Source: Acidisphaera sp. L21 (lineage in GTDB: Bacteria > Pseudomonadota > Alphaproteobacteria > Acetobacterales > Acetobacteraceae). From it: a DNA stretch of 58,234 nucleotides. The stretch covers positions 245,061 to 303,294 of the forward strand of contig NZ_LMUY01000145.1 of assembly GCF_009765685.1 (NCBI RefSeq). The letters are read 5' to 3'. The position numbers and the translations under genes are program-made. Every line of letters begins with the position of its first letter. Position 1 is the first letter of the stretch. Under the pieces are notes generated by a model. It saw nothing but the letters and a program-made list of their open reading frames with translations. It was not told the origin of the DNA and did no database searches. Below, piece by piece: positions 17,391 through 26,069 of the stretch.

Positions 17391-17413
17391 CCCTCTCCCG
17401 CGGGCGGGAGGGG
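17391..17413. repeat. CCCTCTCCC hairpin element (copy 2), overlapping the prfC ribosome binding site
   Basis: The sequence holds CTCCCGC-GG-GCGGGAG, a perfect 7-bp stem flanked by CCCT and GGGG. On the minus strand the arm contains GAGAGGGG, the ribosome binding site of prfC, so folding could hide it. It resembles the element at 9256-9278 in sequence and in position relative to a start codon. Related GC-rich palindromes are widely dispersed in proteobacterial genomes. Confidence 0.6.
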
Positions 17414-17502
17414 GCCGGGATGGGGGTTGGCATCGACCAACCCCGGGGCGAGCCACCCTCACCCAACCGTCCCCCGCAGGCGAGGGACGGAAGTCTAGGC
17501 GA

Positions 17503-18120
17503 TTAACGCGAGTAGAACTCAACCACCAGGTTCGGTTCCATCTGAACCGGATACGGCACGTCGGTCAGCTTCGGCGCGCGGCCGAACTTGCCCTTCATGG
17601 CGCGGTGGTCGACTTCCAGATATTCCGGCACGTCGCGTTCGGTGCTCTGCGTGCTGTCCAGCAGCACGGCGAGCTGCTTGGACTTCTCGCGAACCTCGAT
17701 CACGTCGCCATCCTTGACCAGGTAGGACGGGATGTTGACCCGCTTGCCGTTGATCAGGATATGGCCGTGGTTGACGAACTGGCGCGAGGCGAACGGCGTG
17801 ATCGCGAACTTCAGGCGATACACCACCGCATCCAGCCGACGCTCCAGCAACTCGATCAGATTCTCGGAGGTATCGCCCTTGCGGCGCACGGCCTCGTCGT
17901 AATACTTGCGGAACTGCTTCTCGCCGATGTTGCCGTAATAGCCCTTCAGCTTCTGCTTCGCCATCAGTTGGATGCCGAAATCGGTCGGCTTCTGCTTGCG
18001 GCGCTGCCCGTGCTGGCCGGGGCCGTAATCGTGCTTGTTGATCGGCGACTTCGCCCGGCCCCAGAGGTTCACACCCAGGCGACGGTTGATCTTATACTTA
18101 GATTCAGCGCGCTTCGTCAT
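17503..18120 (-). CDS. rpsD: 30S ribosomal protein S4
   Basis: S4 binds 16S rRNA early in small-subunit assembly. The 205-residue product begins [21 protein letters not shown], the usual alphaproteobacterial S4 start, so longer readings to 18267 are rejected. The S4 RNA-binding domain (about residues 94-155) includes [10 protein letters not shown] and [16 protein letters not shown]. The gene stands alone rather than in the alpha ribosomal operon, as is usual in Alphaproteobacteria. A good promoter lies at 18239-18267, leaving a leader of about 110 bases with a clear hairpin. Confidence 0.98.
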   Translation of the reverse strand: MTKRAESKYKINRRLGVNLWGRAKSPINKHDYGPGQHGQRRKQKPTDFGIQLMAKQKLKGYYGNIGEKQFRKYYDEAVRRKGDTSENLIELLERRLDAVVYRLKFAITPFASRQFVNHGHILINGKRVNIPSYLVKDGDVIEVREKSKQLAVLLDSTQSTERDVPEYLEVDHRAMKGKFGRAPKLTDVPYPVQMEPNLVVEFYSR

Positions 18121-18175
18121 GCGCAAGGCACTCCATTCTGTGTCGCCCTCGTTGAGGCGTTGTTGCACCGGTAGT

Positions 18176-18191
18176 CCGAAACGACTTTCGG
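18176..18191 (-). promoter_or_regulatory. Hairpin in the rpsD leader
   Basis: In the predicted rpsD leader CCGAAA-GTCG-TTTCGG forms a perfect 6-bp stem with a 4-base loop, about 55 bases before the start codon. A smaller stem with a TTCG-containing loop lies just upstream on the transcript. S4 represses its own translation in several bacteria by binding leader structures; this leader could serve that role, but no known S4 leader class was recognised. Confidence 0.4.
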
Positions 18192-18238
18192 CGGGAGCAA
18201 GCCCCGAAGGCTCGTCCACGTTCCCGGCAGTGCGCGGG

Positions 18239-18267
18239 GGGATAGAGCGCACCTCCCCGCTTGTCAA
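18239..18267 (-). promoter_or_regulatory. Sigma-70-type promoter of rpsD
   Basis: On the minus strand TTGACA (18267-18262), a perfect -35 box, is followed after 17 bases by TATCCC (18244-18239) as the -10 box. Transcription would start near 18230, about 110 bases before the rpsD start codon. The spacing is ideal although the -10 box is only partly canonical. Confidence 0.65.
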
Positions 18268-18295
18268 ATCCCGGCGGGGGTTGCATCAGCCATGC

Positions 18296-18499
18296 ATGAT
18301 CAATCGTGGCGACATCATCTGGCTCGGCGTGGCTTCCGGCGTAACCGGCGGGATGATCGGCGGCTCCATGCTCGGCCTCGGCATCGCGATGATACTGGAG
18401 GGTGTCTACGCCGGGCTACTGCTCATCTGTATCGGCGCGCCCTGTTCCGCCCTCATCGGCTGGCTCATGGCGAGGCGGCTGGCCAAACAACTGGCCTGA
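18296..18499 (+). CDS. Small two-span membrane protein, unrecognised
   Basis: The 67-residue product begins MINRGDIIWLGVASG and has two hydrophobic segments (about residues 7-33 and 36-56) separated by a short turn, ending in a basic tail (MARRLAKQLA). It is Gly-rich in the first span. ATG 18296 has a G-rich stretch about 12 bases upstream but no strong ribosome binding site. It is divergent from rpsD, with its start about 30 bases behind the rpsD promoter. No family was recognised; being short, it could be a chance frame, but the hydrophobic pattern supports a real protein. Confidence 0.5.
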   Translation: MINRGDIIWLGVASGVTGGMIGGSMLGLGIAMILEGVYAGLLLICIGAPCSALIGWLMARRLAKQLA

Positions 18500-18537
18500 C
18501 GGGCTGCCGGCCTGTCTGGCCGGGGGTCCAATGCGCC

Positions 18538-19416
18538 CTAAATTGCCCCCGTCCGCAGCGCCGCCACGCGCACCCGCTCCAAATGCACCACATACGTGCC
18601 GCTCAGCGCGATGATGACGGCCCCCACCAGCGTCCAACGGTCCGGCACCGCGCGAAACACCAGGTAGCCGAAGAACGACGACCAGATCAGCTGCGCATAG
18701 GTCAGCGGCGCCAGGACGGTCGCCCGCGCATACCGATACGCCAGAAGCGAGAACAACTGCCCGCACGACGCGATCACGCCCACCGCCAGGCATAGCCCGA
18801 GTTGCCGCAGCGTCAGCGGCGCCAGGAAGAAGGGCAGGGCGCACAGCAACAGCACGAACCCGGTCATCGCCGTCCACATCAGCGTCACGCTAGCCCGGTC
18901 CAGCCCCACCAGCCGCCGTGTGATCAGCATCGCCATGCACCAGCACAGCGACGACAGCAGCACCAGCAGCGCCGCCGGGTGCAGTCCGCCCACGCCCGGC
19001 CGCACCACGACCAGCATGCCGACAAACCCCACCAGCACAGCGGCCCAGCCCTGTGGCCGCACGATCTCCCCCAGCACAGGAATGGCCAGCACGGTAATCA
19101 GCAGCGGGGTGATGAAGTTGATCGCCGTCGCCTCGGTAATCTGCATGTATTTCAACGACAGGATGAACGATATGGCGCTGCCCACCACGCCTATTCCGCG
19201 CAGGATCTGCAAGGCCGGCCGCCGGCTCCGGATCGAGGCGCTGCGGCGACGCAGAAACGGCACCCCGGCCATCGCCACGAACACGGCGTAGCGGATGCTC
19301 GCCAACTCGACCGCCGGCACGCTCTGCGTGACATACTTCGCCATGGTGTCCGACAACGAGAAGAAGATGGTGGCGAGCAGCATCAACGCCCCACCCCGGA
19401 TGTAATTGTCGTTCAT
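18538..19416 (-). CDS. EamA/DMT-family transporter
   Basis: An inner-membrane drug/metabolite-type exporter of 292 residues with about ten predicted spans in two EamA repeats: the first from about residue 7 to 137, the second from about 147 to 280. Family features include SLSDTMAKYV early in the protein and EATAINFITPLLITVLAIPVLGE at the end of the first repeat. The substrate cannot be told from sequence; neighbours give no hint. It is convergent with the small membrane protein at 18296-18499. Confidence 0.9.
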   Translation of the reverse strand: MNDNYIRGGALMLLATIFFSLSDTMAKYVTQSVPAVELASIRYAVFVAMAGVPFLRRRSASIRSRRPALQILRGIGVVGSAISFILSLKYMQITEATAINFITPLLITVLAIPVLGEIVRPQGWAAVLVGFVGMLVVVRPGVGGLHPAALLVLLSSLCWCMAMLITRRLVGLDRASVTLMWTAMTGFVLLLCALPFFLAPLTLRQLGLCLAVGVIASCGQLFSLLAYRYARATVLAPLTYAQLIWSSFFGYLVFRAVPDRWTLVGAVIIALSGTYVVHLERVRVAALRTGAI

Positions 19417-19567
19417 TACGGATTGTTAGAGCATGGCTCGGCGGCGCCGCCCAACCGCGCAGTCGGCATGGCTGACGGGCCGAACTGTGCCGGGATTTGC
19501 CGCATATTTGGCGCAATCGTCCGGTCCGGGCTACGCTGCGCGCAAGCTTTTACGGGGATGAACCAGC

Positions 19568-19957
19568 ATGCGCCTGACGATCGTAACGGCCGCAATCGTG
19601 GCGGGGCTCATGAGCGTCGGGACGGCACGCGCCGCGACGGAAATGCCGTACAGCGACGCAGCGCTCGCCGCCGCGCAGAAGGCGGGCAAGCCGATCCTGA
19701 TCGACATCACCGCCCCCTGGTGCCCCACCTGCGCCAAGCAGCACCCGATCCTGTCGCAGCTCTACACCACGCCGGAGTTCAAGGATTTGCAGGTGTTCGA
19801 CGTCGATTTCGACACCAGCAAACCGCTGCTGCGCAAACTGGGCGTGCAGATGCAGTCCACCATGATCGTCTATCACGGCGAGAAAGAAGCCGGCCGCGAG
19901 ACCGGGCAGACCGCCGCCCCGGCCATCCACGCCCTGTTGGCTAAAGCCAACTCCTAA
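19568..19957 (+). CDS. Periplasmic thioredoxin-like protein (WCPTC)
   Basis: The 129-residue product has a signal peptide (about residues 1-22, cleavage after GTARA) and a thioredoxin fold with the redox motif WCPTC (C52 and C55) instead of the usual WCGPC, followed by KQHPILSQLY. The typical cis-Pro segment is replaced by VQMQSTMIVY, so the cis-Pro seems absent or shifted. It is six bases upstream of a CcdA gene; together they look like a two-part electron relay in which CcdA passes reducing power across the membrane to this protein. The client is unknown. Confidence 0.87.
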   Translation: MRLTIVTAAIVAGLMSVGTARAATEMPYSDAALAAAQKAGKPILIDITAPWCPTCAKQHPILSQLYTTPEFKDLQVFDVDFDTSKPLLRKLGVQMQSTMIVYHGEKEAGRETGQTAAPAIHALLAKANS

Positions 19958-19963
19958 CCTGCC

Positions 19964-20686
19964 ATGACCTTCGGCAGCGTCGGCGCCGGGTATGTGGCTG
20001 GGGTGCTATCGACGCTATCGCCTTGCGTGTTGCCGCTGCTGCCCCTGGTGGTGAGCAGCGCGCTGGCGGCGCATCGGGCCGGTGCGCTGCTCCTGGCGGC
20101 AGGCTTAGCCCTGTCCTTCACCGCCATCGGGCTATTCGTCGCAACCATCGGCTTCGCCATCGGCCTGGATGGCGACCTGTTCCGCACACTGTCCGCCGTG
20201 CTGCTGATGCTGATCGGCCTGGTGCTGCTGAGCAGCGTCTTGCAAGCGCGGTTTGCGCTCGCCACCGGCGGCCTGGGCAATGCCGGCAACCGTCTCCTGG
20301 CCCGGCTGTCACCCGGCGGCCTGCGCGGCCAGTTCGTGGTCGGTGCGGTGTTGGGCGCGGTATGGAGCCCCTGCGTCGGCCCAACCCTGGGCGCTGCCTC
20401 GGTCCTGGCGGCCCAAGGGCAGGATCTACCCGCGGTGGCCACCGTCATGCTGGCCTTCGGCCTGGGCGCCGCCACCCCGCTGCTGCTCGTCTCGTTCCTA
20501 TCCCGCGCGGCCCTGCTGCGCTGGCGCGGCCGCATGGCCCGGGCAGGGCAGGCGGGCAAGGTGTTGCTGGGCGGCGGCGCGGTGATCGTCTCGCTCCTGA
20601 TCCTCACCGGCCTCGACCGCAGCGTGGAGGCCGCCGCCGTCAACGCCTCCCCAGCGTGGTTGACGGATCTGACGACGCGGTTTTAA
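19964..20686 (+). CDS. CcdA/DsbD-type thiol-disulfide transmembrane protein
   Basis: A 240-residue inner-membrane protein with six predicted spans and the two conserved cysteines of the CcdA family, one in LSPCVLP (about C21) and one in WSPCVGPTLG (about C137). It moves electrons from cytoplasmic thioredoxin to periplasmic proteins, here most simply the thioredoxin encoded six bases upstream. The family serves cytochrome c maturation in many bacteria, but no ccm gene is nearby. The start at ATG 19964 needs no adjustment. Confidence 0.92.
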   Translation: MTFGSVGAGYVAGVLSTLSPCVLPLLPLVVSSALAAHRAGALLLAAGLALSFTAIGLFVATIGFAIGLDGDLFRTLSAVLLMLIGLVLLSSVLQARFALATGGLGNAGNRLLARLSPGGLRGQFVVGAVLGAVWSPCVGPTLGAASVLAAQGQDLPAVATVMLAFGLGAATPLLLVSFLSRAALLRWRGRMARAGQAGKVLLGGGAVIVSLLILTGLDRSVEAAAVNASPAWLTDLTTRF

Positions 20687-20759
20687 CCGGCCCCTGCGAG
20701 CGGTAACGCCGCGCGCCCACCGGCCGAACGCCTGAGCCTTCCTCGCGTGCGTCGCCGGG

Positions 20760-21647
20760 CTAGCGGGTCAACCCGCGCAACGCTGCCTCGATACGTGGTC
20801 GCGCATCTGGCCCTAGCGGCAGGATGGGCCGCCGCGGGTCGAACCGGCCGAGCGAGAGGATATCGGCCATTACGAACATCACGCGAAAACTGCCGAATTC
20901 CTTGAACAGCGCCCAGAGTGGCTGGAACGCCGCGTCGATCTCGCGGGTGCGGCCGGCGTCGCCGGCTTGTGCCGCCCGCACCAGGCGCAGCGCCGGGGCA
21001 GGCAGCAGCCCGGCGACCACGCTGTAAAACGCATCGGCCCCAGCCAGCAGGGCGTCCGCGGCGAACCAATCACCGCTATAGCCGATGGAGAGCCCGTCGG
21101 CCGTCTGGCGGAGCCGCCCCACTTCGCCCGTGAAGTCGCCGTCCTTCGCCGCCGGCATCTTGACCGCTGCGACCTTCGGTAAGGCGGCCAACCGCGCGAT
21201 TAATGTCTCGGAGAAGGTGAAGTGAGTCGTGCTGGGGTTATTGTAGATGCAGAGCGGCAGGTCGGTCGCACCCGCCACGGCCCGGAAGTGCTGGAAAACC
21301 TCCTCCTCCGTCAGCGGCGTATAGGATACCGGCGCCAACAGCAGACCATCCGCGCCCGCCTCCTCAGCATCCCGCGCCAAAGCCTGCGCCTCCGCCGTCG
21401 TCAGCGCCCCCACGCCCACCATCAACGGCACCCGGCCGCCAATGCAGTCAGCCGCGGCCTTCACCGCCCGCAACCGCTCGGCACGGGACAGATAGGCGTA
21501 GCCGCCCGTGCTGCCGAGCAACCCCACGGAGTCGACTGCGGCGTCGGTGATTCGCTCCAATTGAGCACACAGAAGGTCCACCTGCACGCGGCCCGCCGCG
21601 TCGGTCGGCGTCAGCGAAAAGGCCGACAAGCCTTGAAATAACGCCAT
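20760..21647 (-). CDS. Dihydrodipicolinate synthase (DapA)-family aldolase/lyase
   Basis: A 295-residue TIM-barrel class I aldolase/lyase. The Schiff-base lysine is in VAAVKMPA (about K163) and the proton-relay tyrosine in IYNNPSTT (about Y135). The usual GTTGE substrate-carboxylate motif reads GSTGG (about 45-49), with Gly in place of Glu, so it may not be the lysine-biosynthesis enzyme and may act on a different pyruvate-type substrate. ATG 21647 is preferred over the reading five codons longer; GGGGAGA lies upstream. It is the last gene of the minus-strand cluster that includes trmJ. Confidence 0.87.
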   Translation of the reverse strand: MALFQGLSAFSLTPTDAAGRVQVDLLCAQLERITDAAVDSVGLLGSTGGYAYLSRAERLRAVKAAADCIGGRVPLMVGVGALTTAEAQALARDAEEAGADGLLLAPVSYTPLTEEEVFQHFRAVAGATDLPLCIYNNPSTTHFTFSETLIARLAALPKVAAVKMPAAKDGDFTGEVGRLRQTADGLSIGYSGDWFAADALLAGADAFYSVVAGLLPAPALRLVRAAQAGDAGRTREIDAAFQPLWALFKEFGSFRVMFVMADILSLGRFDPRRPILPLGPDARPRIEAALRGLTR

Positions 21648-21671
21648 ACTCCGTCTCCCCATACGATAGGC

Positions 21672-22499
21672 TCAGGCTTCCTCGACCACACCCGGCGCCA
21701 TATCGTCTTCTGGCACCGCCTCCGGCCGCCCCCGCCGCATCCGTCCGAGCGATAGCCCGGCGACGATGCCATGCAGCGTGCGCACCTCCTGCTCCGTCGC
21801 CTCGCCGCGCTGGAACAGGTGGCGGATACTCCGCACCATGCCGGGCCGTTTCGCCAGATTGCGCAGGAACCCGCATGCGTCCAACTCGGCAACCAGGTGG
21901 TCCAGGAACCCGTCGAGCGAGCCCTTCGTCGCGATCTCAGTTTCGTGCGTCACGAACTCCCGCGCCGGCGTGTCGTCGCCGGCGGTCCACCACTCATAGG
22001 CCATCACCATCACGGCTTGGGCCAGGTTCAGCGACATGAATTCGGGGTTGAGCGAGTAGCGAACCAGCGTATCCGCCTCCGCCATGTCATCATTGTCCAG
22101 CCCGGCGCGTTCCGGCCCGAACAGGATGCCGCAGCGCAGCCCGGTGGCCGCCGCCACCCGCACATCCTGTGCGGCGGCACGGGCGGTCAGCACGGGTTTG
22201 ACGATGTGGCGCGGGCGCGGGCAGGTGGCAAAGACGCGCTGCAGATCCGCGACGGCATCGGCAACCGTGTCGTGTACTGTCGCCCCCTCCAGGATGCGGT
22301 CGGCACCGGACGCCATGCGCCAGGCACGCTCCTGCGGCCAGCCGTCGCGGGGTGCCACCAGGCGCAAATGGAACAGCCCGCCATTCCCCATGGCACGCGC
22401 CACGCTGCCGATGTTGTCGGCCAATTGCGGGCGCACCAGGATCACCACCGGACTACCCGGGATCGGCACCAGGGGGGCGCCGCCGTCGCGACCCGTCAC
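21672..22499 (-). CDS. trmJ: tRNA (cytidine/uridine-2'-O-)-methyltransferase TrmJ
   Basis: A SPOUT-class methyltransferase that 2'-O-methylates position 32 of tRNAs. The product is about 275 residues. SPOUT signatures are NIGSVARAMGNGG, GILFGPERAGLDNDD and the knot segment NPEFMSLNLAQAVMVMAYE; a C-terminal helical extension follows. The start chosen is GTG 22499, which overlaps the DUF305 stop as GTGA; a TTG at 22523 would give eight more residues without a clear ribosome binding site. Close paralogues act on other RNA positions, so the site is inferred from family. Confidence 0.9.
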   Translation of the reverse strand: MTGRDGGAPLVPIPGSPVVILVRPQLADNIGSVARAMGNGGLFHLRLVAPRDGWPQERAWRMASGADRILEGATVHDTVADAVADLQRVFATCPRPRHIVKPVLTARAAAQDVRVAAATGLRCGILFGPERAGLDNDDMAEADTLVRYSLNPEFMSLNLAQAVMVMAYEWWTAGDDTPAREFVTHETEIATKGSLDGFLDHLVAELDACGFLRNLAKRPGMVRSIRHLFQRGEATEQEVRTLHGIVAGLSLGRMRRGRPEAVPEDDMAPGVVEEA

Positions 22500-22852
22500 G
22501 GCGTTTTGTGACGCTCTAGCCAACGGCGCATGAAGGCCTGCTCCTTGGTCTGCGACGCGATAATGTCCCGCGCCAGCTTGCGCAACGCCAGGTCATGGCC
22601 GTACTGCAATTCGACCCGGGCCATATCGACTGCCCCCTGATGGTGCGGCAGCATTCCCATCACGAAATCATGGTCCGCATCCCCGGTATAGGGCACGTCC
22701 ATGCCCTTCATCATGCCTTGCATCGCCTGCTTGTAGCCGGCGGTGGAGGCGTTCTCCCCACCCGGCGTCGGCACCGCATGGTTCATCGGGGCCATCTGGG
22801 CGGAGGCCGTGCCGCCGATCAGCAGCAGGATCGCCAGTGTTTGACGAATCAT
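22496..22852 (-). CDS. DUF305-family secreted four-helix protein
   Basis: A 118-residue periplasmic protein: signal peptide about residues 1-18 (cleavage after GGTASA), then a Met/His-rich segment and the DUF305 core with DHDFVMGMLPHHQGAVDMARVE (one turn broken here as DHDFVMGMLPHHQ and GAVDMARVE), which in relatives is linked to metal, often copper, handling. AGGAG lies six bases before ATG 22852. It sits between cysS (14 bases upstream) and trmJ (GTGA overlap), an odd position for a periplasmic protein and probably reflecting only cotranscription. Confidence 0.88.
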   Translation of the reverse strand: MIRQTLAILLLIGGTASAQMAPMNHAVPTPGGENASTAGYKQAMQGMMKGMDVPYTGDADHDFVMGMLPHHQGAVDMARVELQYGHDLALRKLARDIIASQTKEQAFMRRWLERHKTP

Positions 22853-22866
22853 CAGTGTCTCCTGAG

Positions 22867-24207
22867 TTAGGTGGTGCGCCAGGTCGTGCCGCCGGGACCG
22901 TCCTCCAGCACCACGCCCTTTGCGGCCAATTCGGCGCGGATCGCGTCGGCGCGGGCAAAGTCGCGGGCCTTGCGGGCGGCCAGCCGCTCGGCAATCGCCG
23001 CCTCGACCGACGCTGCATCGACGCCCTGGCTGAACCAGGCCGCCGGGTCGCTCCCCAACAGCCCCAGCATCGCGCCACCAGCCCGCAATTGTCCCGCCGC
23101 CGCGGCGTCACCCGCCAGCGCCGCGTCGGCGAAGCGGCGTAGATGGGCGATGGCGAGCGGTGTGTTCAGATCGTCGCACAGCGCGTCGACAATCTCGGCA
23201 GGCGCCGCCGCCGCCGCCGCCCCATCGCCCAGTGCACGGTAGAACCGGTCCAACTCCCGCCGGCTTTCCTCCAACGCTCCGTCGTTGAAATCTAGCGGCG
23301 CCCGATAATGCGATCGCAGCAGCAGGAACCGCGCCGCCTCACCCGGCGCCTTCGCCAGCACGTCCCGGATCGTTGTGAAATTGCCGAGCGATTTGGACAT
23401 CTTCAGTCCATCCACCCGCAGCATCCCGTTATGAATCCAGATATTGGCGAACGAGCTACCCGGAAACGCGCAGCATGACTGCGCCCGCTCGTTCTCATGA
23501 TGCGGGAACAGCAAATCGGCCCCGCCCGCATGAATATCGAAGCTCGACCCCAGATACGTCCACGCCATGGCGCTGCACTCGATATGCCAGCCCGGCCGGC
23601 CACGACCCCAGGGGCTATCCCACCCCGGCAGATCGGCGGAGGACGAGGGCTTCCACAGCACGAAATCACCCGGATCGCGCTTGAACGGCGCCACATCCAC
23701 CCGCGCCCCGGCCAGCAACTCGTCCGGGCTACGACCCGACAGGCGGCCATACTCGGCATAGCTGGCGACGGCGAACAGCACGTGCCCCTCTGCCGGATAG
23801 GCGTGCCCCGATTCGATCAGCCGTTCGATCACGGTGATCATCTGGGCGATGTGGGCTGTGGCCCGCGGCTCCACATCTGGCGGAACGACGCCCAGTTCGG
23901 CGATGTCGGCATGGAAATCGGCCAGCGTGCGCTCCGTCACCTCGGCGATGGACTGCCCACTGGCGGCGGCGCGCGCGTTGATCTTGTCGTCCACGTCCGT
24001 GATGTTCCGCACGTAGGTGACGCGCGGATACAGATGCCGCAGCAGCCGCACCAGCACGTCGTTCACCACTTCGGGCCGCGCATTGCCGATATGGGCTCGG
24101 TCGTACACCGTCGGCCCGCAGGCGTACAGCCGCACGTGCGACGGGTCGATCGGAACGAGCGGCTGGCGCCCGCGGCTCAGGCTGTTGTGCAGCGTCAGGA
24201 CTGGCAT
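22867..24207 (-). CDS. cysS: Cysteinyl-tRNA synthetase
   Basis: Charges tRNA-Cys with cysteine. The product is 446 residues from ATG 24207. It has [18 protein letters not shown], containing a zinc-ligand cysteine (about C30) and the HIGH-type motif HIGN; the zinc region [10 protein letters not shown]; and KMSKSLGN. The ATG at 24216, three codons earlier, is an equal alternative; longer readings run into unrelated sequence. There is no strong ribosome binding site. It lies 52 bases after the DUF2721 gene and 14 bases before DUF305 on the minus strand. Confidence 0.96.
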   Translation of the reverse strand: MPVLTLHNSLSRGRQPLVPIDPSHVRLYACGPTVYDRAHIGNARPEVVNDVLVRLLRHLYPRVTYVRNITDVDDKINARAAASGQSIAEVTERTLADFHADIAELGVVPPDVEPRATAHIAQMITVIERLIESGHAYPAEGHVLFAVASYAEYGRLSGRSPDELLAGARVDVAPFKRDPGDFVLWKPSSSADLPGWDSPWGRGRPGWHIECSAMAWTYLGSSFDIHAGGADLLFPHHENERAQSCCAFPGSSFANIWIHNGMLRVDGLKMSKSLGNFTTIRDVLAKAPGEAARFLLLRSHYRAPLDFNDGALEESRRELDRFYRALGDGAAAAAAPAEIVDALCDDLNTPLAIAHLRRFADAALAGDAAAAGQLRAGGAMLGLLGSDPAAWFSQGVDAASVEAAIAERLAARKARDFARADAIRAELAAKGVVLEDGPGGTTWRTT

Positions 24208-24259
24208 GGTCCGCATGTTCTGGTGCAGCGCGGCTTCGCTGACAACCAGGCGCACGCGA

Positions 24260-24724
24260 TTAGAAGCGTTTGGCCAGTGGCATCGGCCCATCGCGGAGCA
24301 CGCCGTGCCAGGCCAGAATCGTATCCACGATGAACGCCGCCAGCGCCACGATGGTGCAGCCGAGCGCCATCCCGAACACCCACAGCAGCACCATGCTACC
24401 CGCCGCATCGCGCAGCGTCACCACGAAGAGCGCAAACGCCGCCGCACAGGTGCACGCCCCCGCCAACCCGGCAAAAATCACCGAGGCATCCAGCGCCAAC
24501 CGCCGCCGGCTCAGCCGCCGCAGATGGCGATATAGATCGAGCGCCTTCTGGTCGTCATCGGCAGCGTCCAGCAACTCGGTGATGTGCTCCACATGGTCGG
24601 ACACGCGGGCCAGCCGTGTGTTGAACAGGTTCAGCAGCGTCCCGATGCCCGACAGCAGAAAGATCGGCGCCAGCGCGGTCTGGATGATATGCGTGACATC
24701 GCCCGACGCCGCGATGGGGTCCAT
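24260..24724 (-). CDS. DUF2721-family membrane protein
   Basis: The 154-residue product matches the DUF2721 pattern: [29 protein letters not shown] (first half of the conserved region, about residues 13-41, here quoted in parts as [12 protein letters not shown] and [12 protein letters not shown]), then a charged helix and two further membrane spans (about 78-105 and 112-138). Three spans in all. The function of the family is unknown. It starts immediately after the gltX stop codon with no gap and precedes cysS, so it is cotranscribed with two aminoacyl-tRNA synthetase genes. Confidence 0.85.
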   Translation of the reverse strand: MDPIAASGDVTHIIQTALAPIFLLSGIGTLLNLFNTRLARVSDHVEHITELLDAADDDQKALDLYRHLRRLSRRRLALDASVIFAGLAGACTCAAAFALFVVTLRDAAGSMVLLWVFGMALGCTIVALAAFIVDTILAWHGVLRDGPMPLAKRF

Positions 24725-26056
24725 TCAGGCCTGCGCCACCTGCAACCGTTCCGCCGCCCGGGGCCGCCCGATCAACGGCAGCAACCCGCGCATTTCCGGC
24801 CCGCGCTCCTCCCCCGTCAGCGCCAGGCGCAGCGGATGGAACAGATTGCGCCCCTTGCGGCCGGTGGAGGCCTTCAACGCATCGGTCCAAGTCACCCAAA
24901 CATCCGGCGTCCAAGGCTCGGCGGGCAGGGTGGCCAGCGCTTCGCGAAGGAACTCGCCCTCGCCCTCCACCACGGGGGGCACGATGTGCCCGGCCACCAC
25001 GTCCCACCACCCGCGCGCCTCCACCAGCATGTCGAGATTGCCACGCACCGCATCCCAAAACGCCGGGGTGGCGCCGGGCGGCAGGCGATCCTGCACCGCC
25101 TCGAACGGCAGGCCGTGCAGCACCTTGCGGTTCAGCGCCAGCAACTGCCGGATGTCGAACCGCGGGGACGACCGCGAGTATCGGCTCAGCTCGAAATCCA
25201 CCGCCAATTGCGGCAGCTCGCACGGCACCGGATCCTCCGACGTGCCCAGCCGCGCCAGATACGCGGTAACTGCCGACGCCTCCACCCCATCCTGCCGCAG
25301 CCCCCGCAACGAGAGCGAGCCGGTGCGCTTGGATAATTTGCCCCCGTCATCGCCCACCAGCAGCGGCAGATGCGCGAACGACAACGCCGCCGGGTCGCCG
25401 CCCAGCGCCTTCCAGATGTCGAGCTGCACGGCGGTGTTCGTCACATGGTCCTCGCCGCGCACGATATGGGTGATCCCCGTGGCCAAATCGTCCACCACGG
25501 AGGTGAAGGTATACAGCGGCGCGCCATCCGCCCGGACCAGCACCGGGTCGGAGATGGTGGCCAACCGGACCTGCTTGTCGCCTAGCACGATGTCTCGCCA
25601 GGCGCTGGCCCCGTCGGACAGGCGGAAGCGCCAATACGGCACCTTGCCCCCGGCCTCGGCGGCGGCGCGCTGTTCCGGCGTCAGTTTCAGCATCGCGCGG
25701 TCGTAGGTTGGCGGCTGGTGGCGACGCAGGCGCTGGTCCCGCTTGGCCTGCAACTCCACCTCGCTCTCGAAGCAGGGATACAGCCGTCCCGCCGCCTCCA
25801 GCTTGCGCGCAGCCGCCGCGTAATCGGCCAGCCGGTCGGATTGGCGAAAGCTGTCGTCCCAATCCAGCCCCAGCCACGTCAGGTCCTGCTCGATCGCGAC
25901 GGCGAATTCCGGCTTGTTGCGCGTCGTATCGGTGTCGTCGAAGCGCAGCAGGAATGACCCGCCGTGCCGCCGCGCGAGCAGATAGTTCGCCAGGGCGGCA
26001 CGGACATTGCCGACATGCAGCAGGCCGGTGGGGGAGGGAGCGAAGCGGAGTTTCAT
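24725..26056 (-). CDS. gltX: Glutamyl-tRNA synthetase (short GltX type)
   Basis: A class I aminoacyl-tRNA synthetase of 443 residues. The ATP-binding motifs are present as GLLHVGN (HIGH-like, about 14-17) and KLSKR (KMSKS-like, 240-244). The catalytic half carries YTFTSVVDDLATGITHIVRG (quoted at 20 residues), followed by the helical anticodon-binding domain. Alphaproteobacteria usually carry two GltX copies, and this shorter KLSKR type is one of them; a second copy is not in the window, so whether it charges tRNA-Glu, tRNA-Gln or both cannot be told. No strong ribosome binding site was seen at ATG 26056. Confidence 0.94.
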   Translation of the reverse strand: MKLRFAPSPTGLLHVGNVRAALANYLLARRHGGSFLLRFDDTDTTRNKPEFAVAIEQDLTWLGLDWDDSFRQSDRLADYAAAARKLEAAGRLYPCFESEVELQAKRDQRLRRHQPPTYDRAMLKLTPEQRAAAEAGGKVPYWRFRLSDGASAWRDIVLGDKQVRLATISDPVLVRADGAPLYTFTSVVDDLATGITHIVRGEDHVTNTAVQLDIWKALGGDPAALSFAHLPLLVGDDGGKLSKRTGSLSLRGLRQDGVEASAVTAYLARLGTSEDPVPCELPQLAVDFELSRYSRSSPRFDIRQLLALNRKVLHGLPFEAVQDRLPPGATPAFWDAVRGNLDMLVEARGWWDVVAGHIVPPVVEGEGEFLREALATLPAEPWTPDVWVTWTDALKASTGRKGRNLFHPLRLALTGEERGPEMRGLLPLIGRPRAAERLQVAQA

Positions 26057-26069
26057 GCCGCTAGCTCAT

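Noticed and set aside
17383-17466. N-terminal extension of prfC
   Set aside because: The extra residues come from the repeat element, and GAGAGGGG supports the ATG at 17382.
19508-19537. TTGGCG-18-TACGCT as promoter of the thioredoxin gene
   Set aside because: Both boxes match the consensus poorly (about four and three of six), which is expected by chance in this sequence.
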